A stretch of DNA of 21,237 bases from Sphingobacterium thalpophilum (GTDB lineage: Bacteria; Bacteroidota; Bacteroidia; Flavobacteriales; Flavobacteriaceae), in the NCBI GenBank assembly GCA_943325255.2, contig CALPOS020000011.1, forward strand, positions 1-21,237, in the 5' to 3' direction. How positions within the stretch are numbered: the stretch's first letter is position 1; every line of letters starts with the position of its first letter. Positions 1 to 8,058 of this stretch are shown here, one piece after another. Below the pieces are notes generated by a model, which was not told the origin of the DNA, made no database searches, and saw only the letters and a list, made by a program, of their open reading frames with translations. Both the position numbers and the translations under genes were made by a program.

Positions 1-2112
1 CATTTTCCCGCCCGAAATTGTCAAATCTGCTTTGGCATTGTCTAATATTAATTCTTCAAAATTTACTTTTGTAGCATTGGCAATAAATTGCAAATCAAAA
101 TTAGGCGGAATCACTACCACACCCGTTTCAGTTTTTGAAGGATTTTCTTTTGAAGGATTTTCTTCTGTTGATGCCGTTGCTCCAGACATAAACTCGTCAA
201 CATTTATGAAATTTGAAGTCAATGAAAATTTGCCCTGTAAGACTTCTCTATCAGACAAAACAAAATTGATTACATTTTGCAAATACCCATTCATTTTAAA
301 ATCGGACTGTCCATAAGACGCAACAAAATTGGAAAAATTCATTTTATCTTGCTGAAAAGTAAACAATCCTTCATTGATTACGAAAGGCTTTGGAAGATAT
401 TCAGACGTTGTTTTGATATTTTTTAACTGTAATGTACCACTATTGTTGAGTTTGCTATAATTACCATTTGTTGCATCACTTTGTTTTCCATTGAAGGCAA
501 CATTGGCTTTGATAAATCCCTTTACGTCAATTCCTTTTTTAGAAAACACCTTGTAGATTTTAGCAATATCAATAGTTCCTTTTGCCTTGATATCATACAA
601 AACATCATCAAAATCAGAAAAACTTGCTTTGAGGTAGAATGGATTTCCTTCAAAAACGAATGATGCTGGATTAATTACGAATCGTGTTTCCTTAAAAGTT
701 CCACTACCATTAGATAGTGTTGCTTTTAGATTTATATTCTGAATTGGCTTGGGATAATAAATTGTTTGAACGGTAACGCCTTTCAAATTGATAGATCCTT
801 TTGTCTTTGGAAAAACAGACTTGGACTTGTCGTAGATTCCGTTCGAGATCACATTTGCCTTTAACAATCCTCGTAAACTCATATTCTCCAACCCCATTGC
901 TTGATCTAATTTTTTCAAATCTAATGAAGCTTGAATATTGGCTTGAATCGACGGTTTCTCGACACCTTTCGATTTTACAATTGCTTTTAAATAATCTGTG
1001 CCGACATTGAAAAATAAAGAATCCAACGTCACTTCTACATTTTTAGGATTTAAGCCTGGCACTTTTGTATCAAAATTCAAAAATATATTTGAAACGGGGA
1101 ACGGAGCGTTTTTGTATTCAATTTTGCCTTCCCGAATCTTCATATTAAAGGATAAATCTGGGCTTTTGCTTTCCGAAGCAATATATTGTCCTTTTAGTGA
1201 AAGTCCTAAATCAGTACTGCCTTTTACTTTTGTTTTTTCCAACCATTCAACATATTGCGGCGGCAAAGCAGTAAAAAAATCATTCAGTTTACTTCCTTTA
1301 GAATCGATCTTAAAATTCATGTCGTAGCCGTTCTTTAGGAAATTAAATTCCCCTGTAAACTGAATTGGAAGTTTATTGATCTTTAAATTATTCTGTTTAA
1401 AAACGAATGCAAAAGAATTTGTATTAATTCTAGTTATCAAATCGGCTTTTATTTTCTTATTTTTGAGATAGGTCTCTTTATCATAGGTTAGATTCAACGA
1501 ATCTATCTCCGCTTCCGTATAAATATCAAAAACCGCTTGGTCTAAAGAACCATTTCCGACATAGTTGAATCCTTTCGCATCAATAAGGATTTTTGTCGAT
1601 TTGTCATCGTACACCAAATGACTATCTCGTATGTCTATTTTTTCTAGTTTTAGCGAAGTACTCGAGTCGTCCTTTGATGGTTTCGATTCTTTAGAAATGT
1701 AGACGTTGTAATTTGCCTCACCCTTTTCGTTGACTTTGACATTCATCAACGCGTTAGAAAGGAAAATTTTATCAATTTTAACTTGGTTGTCAAAAATTAG
1801 TGTTTTAACATTAATCCCGAACGCGATCTCATTTGCAGAAATCAGCGTTTCATTCTTAAATGGCGCAGAACCATTCAATTTAAAGTTCTTTAAAGTCAAG
1901 GTTAATGAAGGAAAATGATTGAAGAATGATAGATTCGCTTCTGAGAAATTTAATTCGCCTTCTAATTTTTCATTGGCAAATAACTTAACCTCTTGCGCGA
2001 TTTTCCCTGGAAACACAATTGGAAACAAAAACATTAATAATAACAATACAAAAATGGTTGCGATTGCTAATTTTAGTGCCTTGAAAAACTTATTTTGCTT
2101 CTTTTCTTCCAT
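1..2112 (-). CDS. AsmA-like inner-membrane-anchored protein, 3' end outside the window
   Basis: An open frame of 704 codons starts at ATG 2112 and runs off the left edge in frame, so the C-terminus is missing. The N-terminus (MEEKKQNKFFKALKLAIATI...) has a short basic stretch and one hydrophobic segment at about residues 14-35, which fits a membrane anchor. The remainder is long and beta-rich, with repeated amphipathic stretches and phrases such as LEGELNFSEANLSFFNHFPS and SLKLEKIDIRDSHLVYDDKS, typical of AsmA/YhdP-like proteins of Bacteroidota. Members of this superfamily are thought to bridge the periplasm and help move lipids to the outer membrane or maintain it; that role is family knowledge. 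The gene follows the amylase terminator and has its own upstream region, so it is probably not part of the starch locus. No enzymatic motif is seen. Confidence 0.82.
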   Translation of the reverse strand, partial: MEEKKQNKFFKALKLAIATIFVLLLLMFLFPIVFPGKIAQEVKLFANEKLEGELNFSEANLSFFNHFPSLTLTLKNFKLNGSAPFKNETLISANEIAFGINVKTLIFDNQVKIDKIFLSNALMNVKVNEKGEANYNVYISKESKPSKDDSSTSLKLEKIDIRDSHLVYDDKSTKILIDAKGFNYVGNGSLDQAVFDIYTEAEIDSLNLTYDKETYLKNKKIKADLITRINTNSFAFVFKQNNLKINKLPIQFTGEFNFLKNGYDMNFKIDSKGSKLNDFFTALPPQYVEWLEKTKVKGSTDLGLSLKGQYIASESKSPDLSFNMKIREGKIEYKNAPFPVSNIFLNFDTKVPGLNPKNVEVTLDSLFFNVGTDYLKAIVKSKGVEKPSIQANIQASLDLKKLDQAMGLENMSLRGLLKANVISNGIYDKSKSVFPKTKGSINLKGVTVQTIYYPKPIQNINLKATLSNGSGTFKETRFVINPASFVFEGNPFYLKASFSDFDDVLYDIKAKGTIDIAKIYKVFSKKGIDVKGFIKANVAFNGKQSDATNGNYSKLNNSGTLQLKNIKTTSEYLPKPFVINEGLFTFQQDKMNFSNFVASYGQSDFKMNGYLQNVINFVLSDREVLQGKFSLTSNFINVDEFMSGATASTEENPSKENPSKTETGVVVIPPNFDLQFIANATKVNFEELILDNAKADLTISGGKM

Positions 2113-2150
2113 ATTGCAAATTTAGAATTTTACTTTACTTCGACTAACAA
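2113..2150 (-). promoter_or_regulatory. Possible promoter of the AsmA-like gene
   Basis: Read on the minus strand, TAAATTTG lies just upstream of the ATG at 2112 and matches the Bacteroidota -7 consensus TAnnTTTG. A weak -33-like TTAG lies 19 bases further upstream. The predicted transcription start would fall almost at the ATG, giving a very short or absent leader, so the call is tentative. The segment also holds TACTTTACTTCGA (plus strand, 2131-2143), a motif that recurs at two other control regions of the window. Confidence 0.35.
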
Positions 2151-2173
2151 AATGACAATTAATGTCTTATTCA

Positions 2174-2205
2174 TAAAAAAAGAAACCTCCCAAATGGAAG
2201 GTTCC
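2174..2205 (-). terminator. Intrinsic terminator after the secreted amylase gene
   Basis: On the plus strand the arms are AACCTCC (2184-2190) and GGAAGGTT (2196-2203), with a five-base loop CAAAT and one bulged A. On the minus strand the hairpin is followed by a T-rich run (complement of 2174-2183). It lies 27 bases or more beyond the amylase stop and separates that operon from the AsmA-like gene. Confidence 0.75.
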
Positions 2206-2231
2206 TTAAAAAAACTAAACTAACTTAAATT

Positions 2232-5123
2232 CTATTGTTTTAACAATTTTGTTGTTTTCACTCGATTATTTTCGTCTACTATCTTAACCAAATACATCCC
2301 ACTATTTAAATCTGAAATATTGTATTGGTATCCAGTTGGTTGATTAGCAAAGCTTTTTACCAATTGCCCAGAAATAGAGAATATTTCTACTTTTGAAACC
2401 GTATTACTGATAAAGAAATAATCTGTTGAAGGATTTGGATAGATATTAGTAATGTCAGTGGTATCAACTTCGTCAATACTTAAGGATGATGGTTTGTTAC
2501 CAAAAACTCTAAATCCTCCTGGCTCAATACTGATATTCATATTGGTATCCATGACAGAGAAAGTCGAATTATCCATCAAATTTGCCCATGTGCCTGTGAA
2601 GGGAAAACCTCCGGCGACATTATAAGTATTGTTACTGAAGTTTGTCAATACAAACACATAACTCAAAGCAGTGGTTTGTGAAGTGCTTGTCCAAACGTCT
2701 AATCGTGGACGTCCTACTGATCCAAAGTTCCATGCAAAAGAACCATTTTCAAAAACGTCCTCTGTTTTTCTCAAGTTGATCATAGTAGACCAATTGTTAT
2801 AGATTGTATTTCGATTGGTATTTGCCAACCAATTTTCCGACCATTGCGGTTGCGGTTTTGTATCTAGTTTACAATCTGGGCTAGAAAAGGAAACTGTCCC
2901 ATTTTCGCATGTCCACAAAGATTTTTCCCAGCCAAGAGGTCCAAAGTGCCATAACATTTTCGGGCCAGGAACAAGTAAATGAACGGCTCCCATGGCTGAA
3001 GCTCTTAAATGAACTTTTGCTAAATCATTTTGAGTTTGACCAGCTTCTGTTAGGGCTTTATAGAAAACTCTTTCTTCATCATGACTTTCAGCATATCCGA
3101 TAAATCTTTCCGAAGGGTCTGTAACTCCTGATAAACTAGTACCATTGCCTTTTAATAAATTAGAATATGGATCTGTCATCTTGCGCCATTGCATAATTCC
3201 TTTTGAATCACCTGACTTCAGATAATTTGCCCATTCCACTTCTTCGTTATATGAGCCTCCCGTACCCAAATGCTCAAAAATAACTAAGAAATTTGGATCT
3301 ATTTCCCATTGTTTATCGGCATAGTACTTCAATTTAGCGACTCTATCCGATCGATAACCATTAGTGCACGCCTCTTGACCACCAGACACGCTAGGTGGAC
3401 ATTGATTGGTAAAACCTTTAGTTAAATCCCATCGATACCCATCAATTTTATACTCCTTAATCCAATGTTCGATTGTTCTTAATGAGTACGTATTTGTTAA
3501 ATTATCTGGTTCACGGTAATGATTCAAATCTGAACCAACATTATAAGAATGTTGTGCAACTTGATTACAATACGGATTTTCGGCCGTAATTCCATTCCCC
3601 CATCCATCATTATCGGTATCTGTCATCCACATTCTTTCCAGTGGTGAACGCCCAAAAACGTGATTCAATGCGATATCGAGAATTACTGCCATTCCATTTT
3701 GATGACATAAATCTATAAACTCCTTTAATTTTGCAGGTGGTCCATAGCGCTTGTCAAGTGCCAAATGATAAACCGTGTTATAACCCCAACTCAAATTTCC
3801 TTCAAACTCCATTACAGGCATCAATTGGATTGCATTTACCTTTAAATTTTTGAAATAATCAAATTTATCAATCATGTCCTGGTACGTTCTATTGGCGTCA
3901 AAATCTCGAACCAATACCTCATAAATAACTAAGTCTTTTTTCTTTGGTTTTACAAAATTTGTAGTCGCGGCGCTCCAATTGTAATTGTAATATGCATTTG
4001 GACCTGTTTGTAATACAGAAACTTCTCGTTGTTGTCCCGTTGGGTATGCTGGCAAATTAGGGTAAACTCCTAATGACGCAATCTCAGGATCGTCAAAAGG
4101 AGACAATACCAATGTAGAAAATGGGTCCGCCGTCTTTACAATTGCAGGAGAATTGGTTGGTCTACCCGTTACATCGCAAACCCAATATTGATAATTATAC
4201 GACTGATTAGGAACTAAACCTGTTAACTCTAGCCAAAATTTCCCGGAGGTTGGGTCTTTTTTCATTGCATAAGCGCCACTTGGTTTATAATTGTTGAAAC
4301 TTCCTGCCACATATATAAAATCCTTGAACGGTGCATTGAGCACTAAAGTAGCTTTAGTAGGATCAACAGGATTATAGTTCACGCCATCAACCAAAGTGCC
4401 TGAAGGCAATGCTTGAGCTATTATCCCTGGATTGACTATGACACTAAACTTTTTGATTTGTGTTGAAGCGCCTTGAGAAATCTCAAGTTCATAATTTCTG
4501 TTCTCCGTAATATTGGTGTCCGTAAAGGAGTAAGAAGGAACATCAGTCGCCGTATTTATACTTACCCCATTGGCTTTTAAATTGTAGTTTGCATTTCCAT
4601 TTGTATTGGAAGCTTGAACAGTTCTGCTATCTCCTGAATTAATAATCACACTACTATTCTCTGTTGGGGTGGTTAAAGTAGTTTGAAAAAAACCAACATC
4701 AAAAATGTAATCAGTACAAGACGGTGCTTTCTTCAAAGTTTGCGTTCCTGTTGCATTTCTAAAAACCATACCCATTTTCGTGGCATTTGCTTGCTGTGTG
4801 GCATTAATGCCAAAATAGGTACTTGGAGTAATGGTTATACTATAAACTCCCGCTCCAACATTTGCCATTTGTCCGATTGTATCATCTTGGCCCCAGTTTC
4901 CAATTACAGAATATCCAAAAGCATTGACTGTATCTCCAATTCCTGCGTGCATATACACTTTTGCAGGCGTGTTTCCCATCGCATTACAAGTAGTAATTGG
5001 AAAAGTTACGGTGATTGTCACTGGATCGGTGACGTTGAAAGTCGAAGGGGAAATTGTCACCTGAGCAAAAAGTCCAGTTGACATAAGCCCAACGATAAAA
5101 CATAATAAAATTTTCTTTTTCAT
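2232..5123 (-). CDS. Secreted GH13 alpha-amylase with T9SS C-terminal sorting domain
   Basis: A 963-residue extracellular alpha-glucan hydrolase. Residues 1-21 (MKKKILLCFIVGLMSTGLFAQ) are a signal peptide. Residues from about 22 to 230 form Ig-like N-terminal modules. About 250-345 is an E-set/CBM48-like domain (FIYVAGSFNNYKPSG). The GH13 barrel follows with its four conserved regions: DIALNH (N487-H488), DGYRWD with nucleophile D566, IFEHLG with acid/base E617, and ESHDEE with stabilizer D682. The last 80 or so residues (IYPNPSTDYFFISN... to KTTKLLKQ) match a type A T9SS sorting domain, so the protein should be exported across the outer membrane and either released or attached to the cell surface. 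It is the fourth gene of the minus-strand operon after the SusC/D/E genes, which points to starch or maltodextrin as substrate. Region IV reads SHD rather than the common NHD. The exact GH13 subfamily, endo- or exo-action and debranching ability cannot be told. Confidence 0.92.
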   Translation of the reverse strand: MKKKILLCFIVGLMSTGLFAQVTISPSTFNVTDPVTITVTFPITTCNAMGNTPAKVYMHAGIGDTVNAFGYSVIGNWGQDDTIGQMANVGAGVYSITITPSTYFGINATQQANATKMGMVFRNATGTQTLKKAPSCTDYIFDVGFFQTTLTTPTENSSVIINSGDSRTVQASNTNGNANYNLKANGVSINTATDVPSYSFTDTNITENRNYELEISQGASTQIKKFSVIVNPGIIAQALPSGTLVDGVNYNPVDPTKATLVLNAPFKDFIYVAGSFNNYKPSGAYAMKKDPTSGKFWLELTGLVPNQSYNYQYWVCDVTGRPTNSPAIVKTADPFSTLVLSPFDDPEIASLGVYPNLPAYPTGQQREVSVLQTGPNAYYNYNWSAATTNFVKPKKKDLVIYEVLVRDFDANRTYQDMIDKFDYFKNLKVNAIQLMPVMEFEGNLSWGYNTVYHLALDKRYGPPAKLKEFIDLCHQNGMAVILDIALNHVFGRSPLERMWMTDTDNDGWGNGITAENPYCNQVAQHSYNVGSDLNHYREPDNLTNTYSLRTIEHWIKEYKIDGYRWDLTKGFTNQCPPSVSGGQEACTNGYRSDRVAKLKYYADKQWEIDPNFLVIFEHLGTGGSYNEEVEWANYLKSGDSKGIMQWRKMTDPYSNLLKGNGTSLSGVTDPSERFIGYAESHDEERVFYKALTEAGQTQNDLAKVHLRASAMGAVHLLVPGPKMLWHFGPLGWEKSLWTCENGTVSFSSPDCKLDTKPQPQWSENWLANTNRNTIYNNWSTMINLRKTEDVFENGSFAWNFGSVGRPRLDVWTSTSQTTALSYVFVLTNFSNNTYNVAGGFPFTGTWANLMDNSTFSVMDTNMNISIEPGGFRVFGNKPSSLSIDEVDTTDITNIYPNPSTDYFFISNTVSKVEIFSISGQLVKSFANQPTGYQYNISDLNSGMYLVKIVDENNRVKTTKLLKQ

Positions 5124-5134
5124 AGCTAATTTTT

Positions 5135-5162
5135 AAAAAAAGGGCTGCGAACTACAGCCCTT
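5135..5162 (-). terminator. Intrinsic terminator or attenuator between susE-like gene and amylase
   Basis: On the minus strand AAGGGCTG and CAGCCCTT form a perfect 8-bp stem (5155-5162 with 5140-5147) around a seven-base loop, followed directly by seven T residues. It lies within the 59-base gap between the susE-like stop and the amylase start, with the T run ending only about 11 bases before the amylase ATG. It should stop a fraction of transcripts, leaving susCDE message in excess over amylase message. Confidence 0.85.
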
Positions 5163-5182
5163 AATATGAGATACATGTTTAA

Positions 5183-6418
5183 TTAGTTTGGAACTTCTTC
5201 CAATTTATAAGAATAGCTTCTTGGATTAGAAACATTCATTTCAATTTTAAATTTTTTAATTGCTCCATTTTCAGTGCCAGGAGCTTTGATGTCGCCACCA
5301 CTAATTGCTGGAACAGTTACCAATATTGAACCCGTTGAATTTAAATCTCCAAGAAATGAAATTATACTAGTAAAACTTGGTGCATTACCGCTAGTTGGAA
5401 CATAAGATGGAGAGGGAAGTGGTTCGCCTACAGGTGTAACTACATCTCCTTCCCACATATTTGATTTGAATCTAAAAGTCTTACCTACTATTAAGTCCAT
5501 GATAATAGTCCATTTTTTATTAATGACATCGTAAGTCATAGGCACCATAGAAGCGACATTAGCTCCGCCAGTTCCTCTAGTGGCAGGTCCAAAAGGTCCA
5601 AAAGCTCGGTATTTCTTAATTGTACAAGTTGAAGATCCCGAACCTGTATCAATGTTGGCCTTGATATAAAAATGCGACGCCTCTGTTACTACAAAATTTT
5701 GGCTTTGGTCTGATGATAAACTAGCAAGTCCTGTTGTTGAAGGTATACCAATTCCATAAATTGTCGGGTTTGAAAAATCTCCGCAACCATCTGGCCTGTA
5801 CATTTTATAATTCCCTGGCTCCAAATAAAAGTAACCTTCATAATCGGTAAGATTTGAAACTGAAGATGACACTAATTTTTGACTATTATCTGGGTTATCT
5901 CCTTCTTTGACTAGTGCCAAAATTTGGCTAAGTGTTGGATATCCTGTAACTGAAATTGTCACAGGGTTTGAATATTGAAATAAAGCATTAGACGCTACAC
6001 CTAACTTGGACTTAATTCTAATATCAATATTCATTGCACTACAAGTGAAAGAAGGTAACTTATTCAATAAACCATTAAATTCTCCAACTTTTAATGTTGC
6101 ATTTCTTGCGTCCACCGTTGACAAATCTAGACCAACAACCGACTCAACTGCGTCTGAATAGTCTGGATCATTATCATGATCAGATACAATTATAGAGTAC
6201 GTTGATGATGTTGGCACCCCATTATTGCTGCGATCCCATTCCAACTTAATAAAAGTATCCGTACTATTTGCTTCCAACAAAATATCTGGCGGAGTAATAG
6301 TGTTGTCCTTACGCAATTCAAAACCATTGGCACTAGATACAAACTCCTTATCATTCGTACAAGAATTAAACAAAACTAATGACAAAAGAACTGTGGCAGA
6401 TCTTAAAATATTTTTCAT
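5183..6418 (-). CDS. SusE/SusF-like outer-membrane starch-binding lipoprotein
   Basis: A 411-residue lipoprotein, close in size to SusE of Bacteroides thetaiotaomicron. The N-terminus is a lipoprotein signal peptide ending at C20 (lipobox LFNSC); the residues after it, TNDKEF, are acidic as in surface-export signals of flavobacterial lipoproteins. Residues from about 35 to 140 (ITPPDILLEANSTDTFIKLE, SIIVSDHDNDPDY) resemble the SusE N-terminal domain. The C-terminal half contains modules of SusE/SusF type with the phrase MTYDVINKKWTIIMDL and aromatic residues such as W in KSNMWEGD. Such proteins sit on the cell surface and hold starch next to SusC/SusD without catalysis. It begins 18 bases after the susD-like stop, so it is clearly co-transcribed. 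Sequence of this family drifts quickly, so the SusE versus SusF label is by position and length. Confidence 0.85.
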   Translation of the reverse strand: MKNILRSATVLLSLVLFNSCTNDKEFVSSANGFELRKDNTITPPDILLEANSTDTFIKLEWDRSNNGVPTSSTYSIIVSDHDNDPDYSDAVESVVGLDLSTVDARNATLKVGEFNGLLNKLPSFTCSAMNIDIRIKSKLGVASNALFQYSNPVTISVTGYPTLSQILALVKEGDNPDNSQKLVSSSVSNLTDYEGYFYLEPGNYKMYRPDGCGDFSNPTIYGIGIPSTTGLASLSSDQSQNFVVTEASHFYIKANIDTGSGSSTCTIKKYRAFGPFGPATRGTGGANVASMVPMTYDVINKKWTIIMDLIVGKTFRFKSNMWEGDVVTPVGEPLPSPSYVPTSGNAPSFTSIISFLGDLNSTGSILVTVPAISGGDIKAPGTENGAIKKFKIEMNVSNPRSYSYKLEEVPN

Positions 6419-6436
6419 TATTATAACTTTTTAAAA

Positions 6437-8047
6437 TTAATACCCATCGTTTTGTGTGAGAAACTGATTGGCTCCCAGCGCTGAAAGTGGAATTGGAAAC
6501 AAATTATAATGAGCTGGAATTGCCGCTCCATCTTTATTATTTCCTTTCCATGGCCATAAATAAGATCCTCCAGTGAATTTTCCAAAACGAATCAAATCGC
6601 TTCTTCTATGTCCTTCAAAATTGAGTTCTCTTGCTCTTTCATCTAAAATAAAATCTAAAGTTAAATCACTTGAAGATATTGAAGAAGCACTCGATCTCGT
6701 TCTTACTGCATTTACATACTGAAGTGCCAAGCTATTTGACCCGCCACCACCTCGCAAAACTGCCTCAGCGTACATTAAGTATGCATCAGCTAATCTAAAT
6801 AACGGAAAATCTGTGTTTGAAAATTTAATTGGAGCCGAAAGTGTTGAAAGGAAGTTGGTGTTTCTAAACTTAGTTGATGGGAAACCATCTAACCATTTTT
6901 TGTAGTCTACCATCTCATAATTATGTCTCTTAGCTTCAGGTCCAGTATAGTTTGAAAAAAACAAGTGTGCTCTTTCATCAGGTGAATTAGCCAATTGTTG
7001 CGCACTAGTGATAAATGAGCCATCTGGATTTGCATATTTACCATACCACGCTTTTGTAGCACGATGTCCAGTCCAACCTTCAGACGCACCGAAGTCTCCA
7101 ATGTTCATGGTGTCATTACTTAAACTTCCATTCACTAAGTATGTGGTATTACCAAAACTTTGACTTACAAAAGGATCCGCGACTAAAGCATAAATAATTT
7201 CATTTTTAGCATCGCTTATGTCATTGTCTCCTGAGAAAATACTGACAAACTCAGTTGCTAATTGATAACCACCTTCGTCGATTACTTTTTGAGAGTACTC
7301 CAAAGCCTTTTCATATCTCGGCACTCCTGTATATACTTCCGAAGTCAGATACATTTTTGCCAACAACATTCTTACAACATGTTTGTTCGCCCGTCCGTAT
7401 CCAACGCGACTTGGGAGTTTATCCTCAATATCCAATAATTCTGACACAACAAAATTGTACAATTCAACTCTGCTAGCTTCCGGCTGAGGTCCAGCATCTG
7501 CAGGATCTGTCTCTCTCAAAATAGGCCCTTTACCAAAACAATCAATCAAATAATAGTAGGCCAAACTTCTTAAGAATCGAAGTTCACTTTTTACTTGCTC
7601 TCTTGTAGGAATATTATACTGAGACAACTGGTTCATTACCTTATTACATTGCGGAACCGTATAATACACCCTATTGTAAAGATATTTCATAAACTTATTG
7701 TTCTCATCCCAACCGCTTGCAGTTGTAAGAGGATCTAGCCCTCCATCGCCCCAACGGTTCTTCATGTCATCTGCAGTAAAGTCCTGCAGATTGATAATTC
7801 CTCTTAAAAATGGAGACTCTCCAGCATCATCTCCAGGAGTATCTGTACTTCCTGGACCTGAAGCACCAGATAGTGCAAACGTACCATAGACTTTTGATAC
7901 CAAACCGTCTAAATTTGGTTGCAAATCCAAAAGTTGCTCCTCTGTTATTATTTGTCCTTTCGGGTCTGTATTCAAGTCATCGGTACAGCCGAAAATCAAC
8001 CCTAGACTAATAAAAAGTCCGAAATAAATTACATTACTTTTTTTCAT
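6437..8047 (-). CDS. SusD-like outer-membrane glycan-binding lipoprotein (RagB/SusD family)
   Basis: A 536-residue protein of normal SusD length. The signal peptide ends in the lipobox LIFGC with C21, followed by TDDLNTDP, which fits both the usual SusD start and flavobacterial surface-export signals. Typical SusD phrases are present: SELRFLRSLAYYYLIDCFG near residue 160, a TPR-like helix region with RMLLAKMYLT, LADAYLMYAEA near 420, and FILDERARELNFEGHRRSDL near 470. It caps the SusC channel and binds maltodextrins at the surface. The start lies 11 bases after the susC-like stop. Placement with an amylase and maltose phosphorylase supports an alpha-glucan ligand; that is inference from context. 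Confidence 0.93.
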   Translation of the reverse strand: MKKSNVIYFGLFISLGLIFGCTDDLNTDPKGQIITEEQLLDLQPNLDGLVSKVYGTFALSGASGPGSTDTPGDDAGESPFLRGIINLQDFTADDMKNRWGDGGLDPLTTASGWDENNKFMKYLYNRVYYTVPQCNKVMNQLSQYNIPTREQVKSELRFLRSLAYYYLIDCFGKGPILRETDPADAGPQPEASRVELYNFVVSELLDIEDKLPSRVGYGRANKHVVRMLLAKMYLTSEVYTGVPRYEKALEYSQKVIDEGGYQLATEFVSIFSGDNDISDAKNEIIYALVADPFVSQSFGNTTYLVNGSLSNDTMNIGDFGASEGWTGHRATKAWYGKYANPDGSFITSAQQLANSPDERAHLFFSNYTGPEAKRHNYEMVDYKKWLDGFPSTKFRNTNFLSTLSAPIKFSNTDFPLFRLADAYLMYAEAVLRGGGGSNSLALQYVNAVRTRSSASSISSSDLTLDFILDERARELNFEGHRRSDLIRFGKFTGGSYLWPWKGNNKDGAAIPAHYNLFPIPLSALGANQFLTQNDGY

Positions 8048-8058
8048 AATATTTTTTT

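Noticed and set aside
998..1327. Plus-strand open frames within 1-2112
   Set aside because: They are shadows of the long minus-strand AsmA-like frame, which reads without a stop through the whole region.
4683..5081. A 132-codon plus-strand frame opposite the amylase N-terminus
   Set aside because: It is antisense to a clear signal peptide and Ig-like region; the translation is rich in Ser, Cys and His with no recognisable domain.
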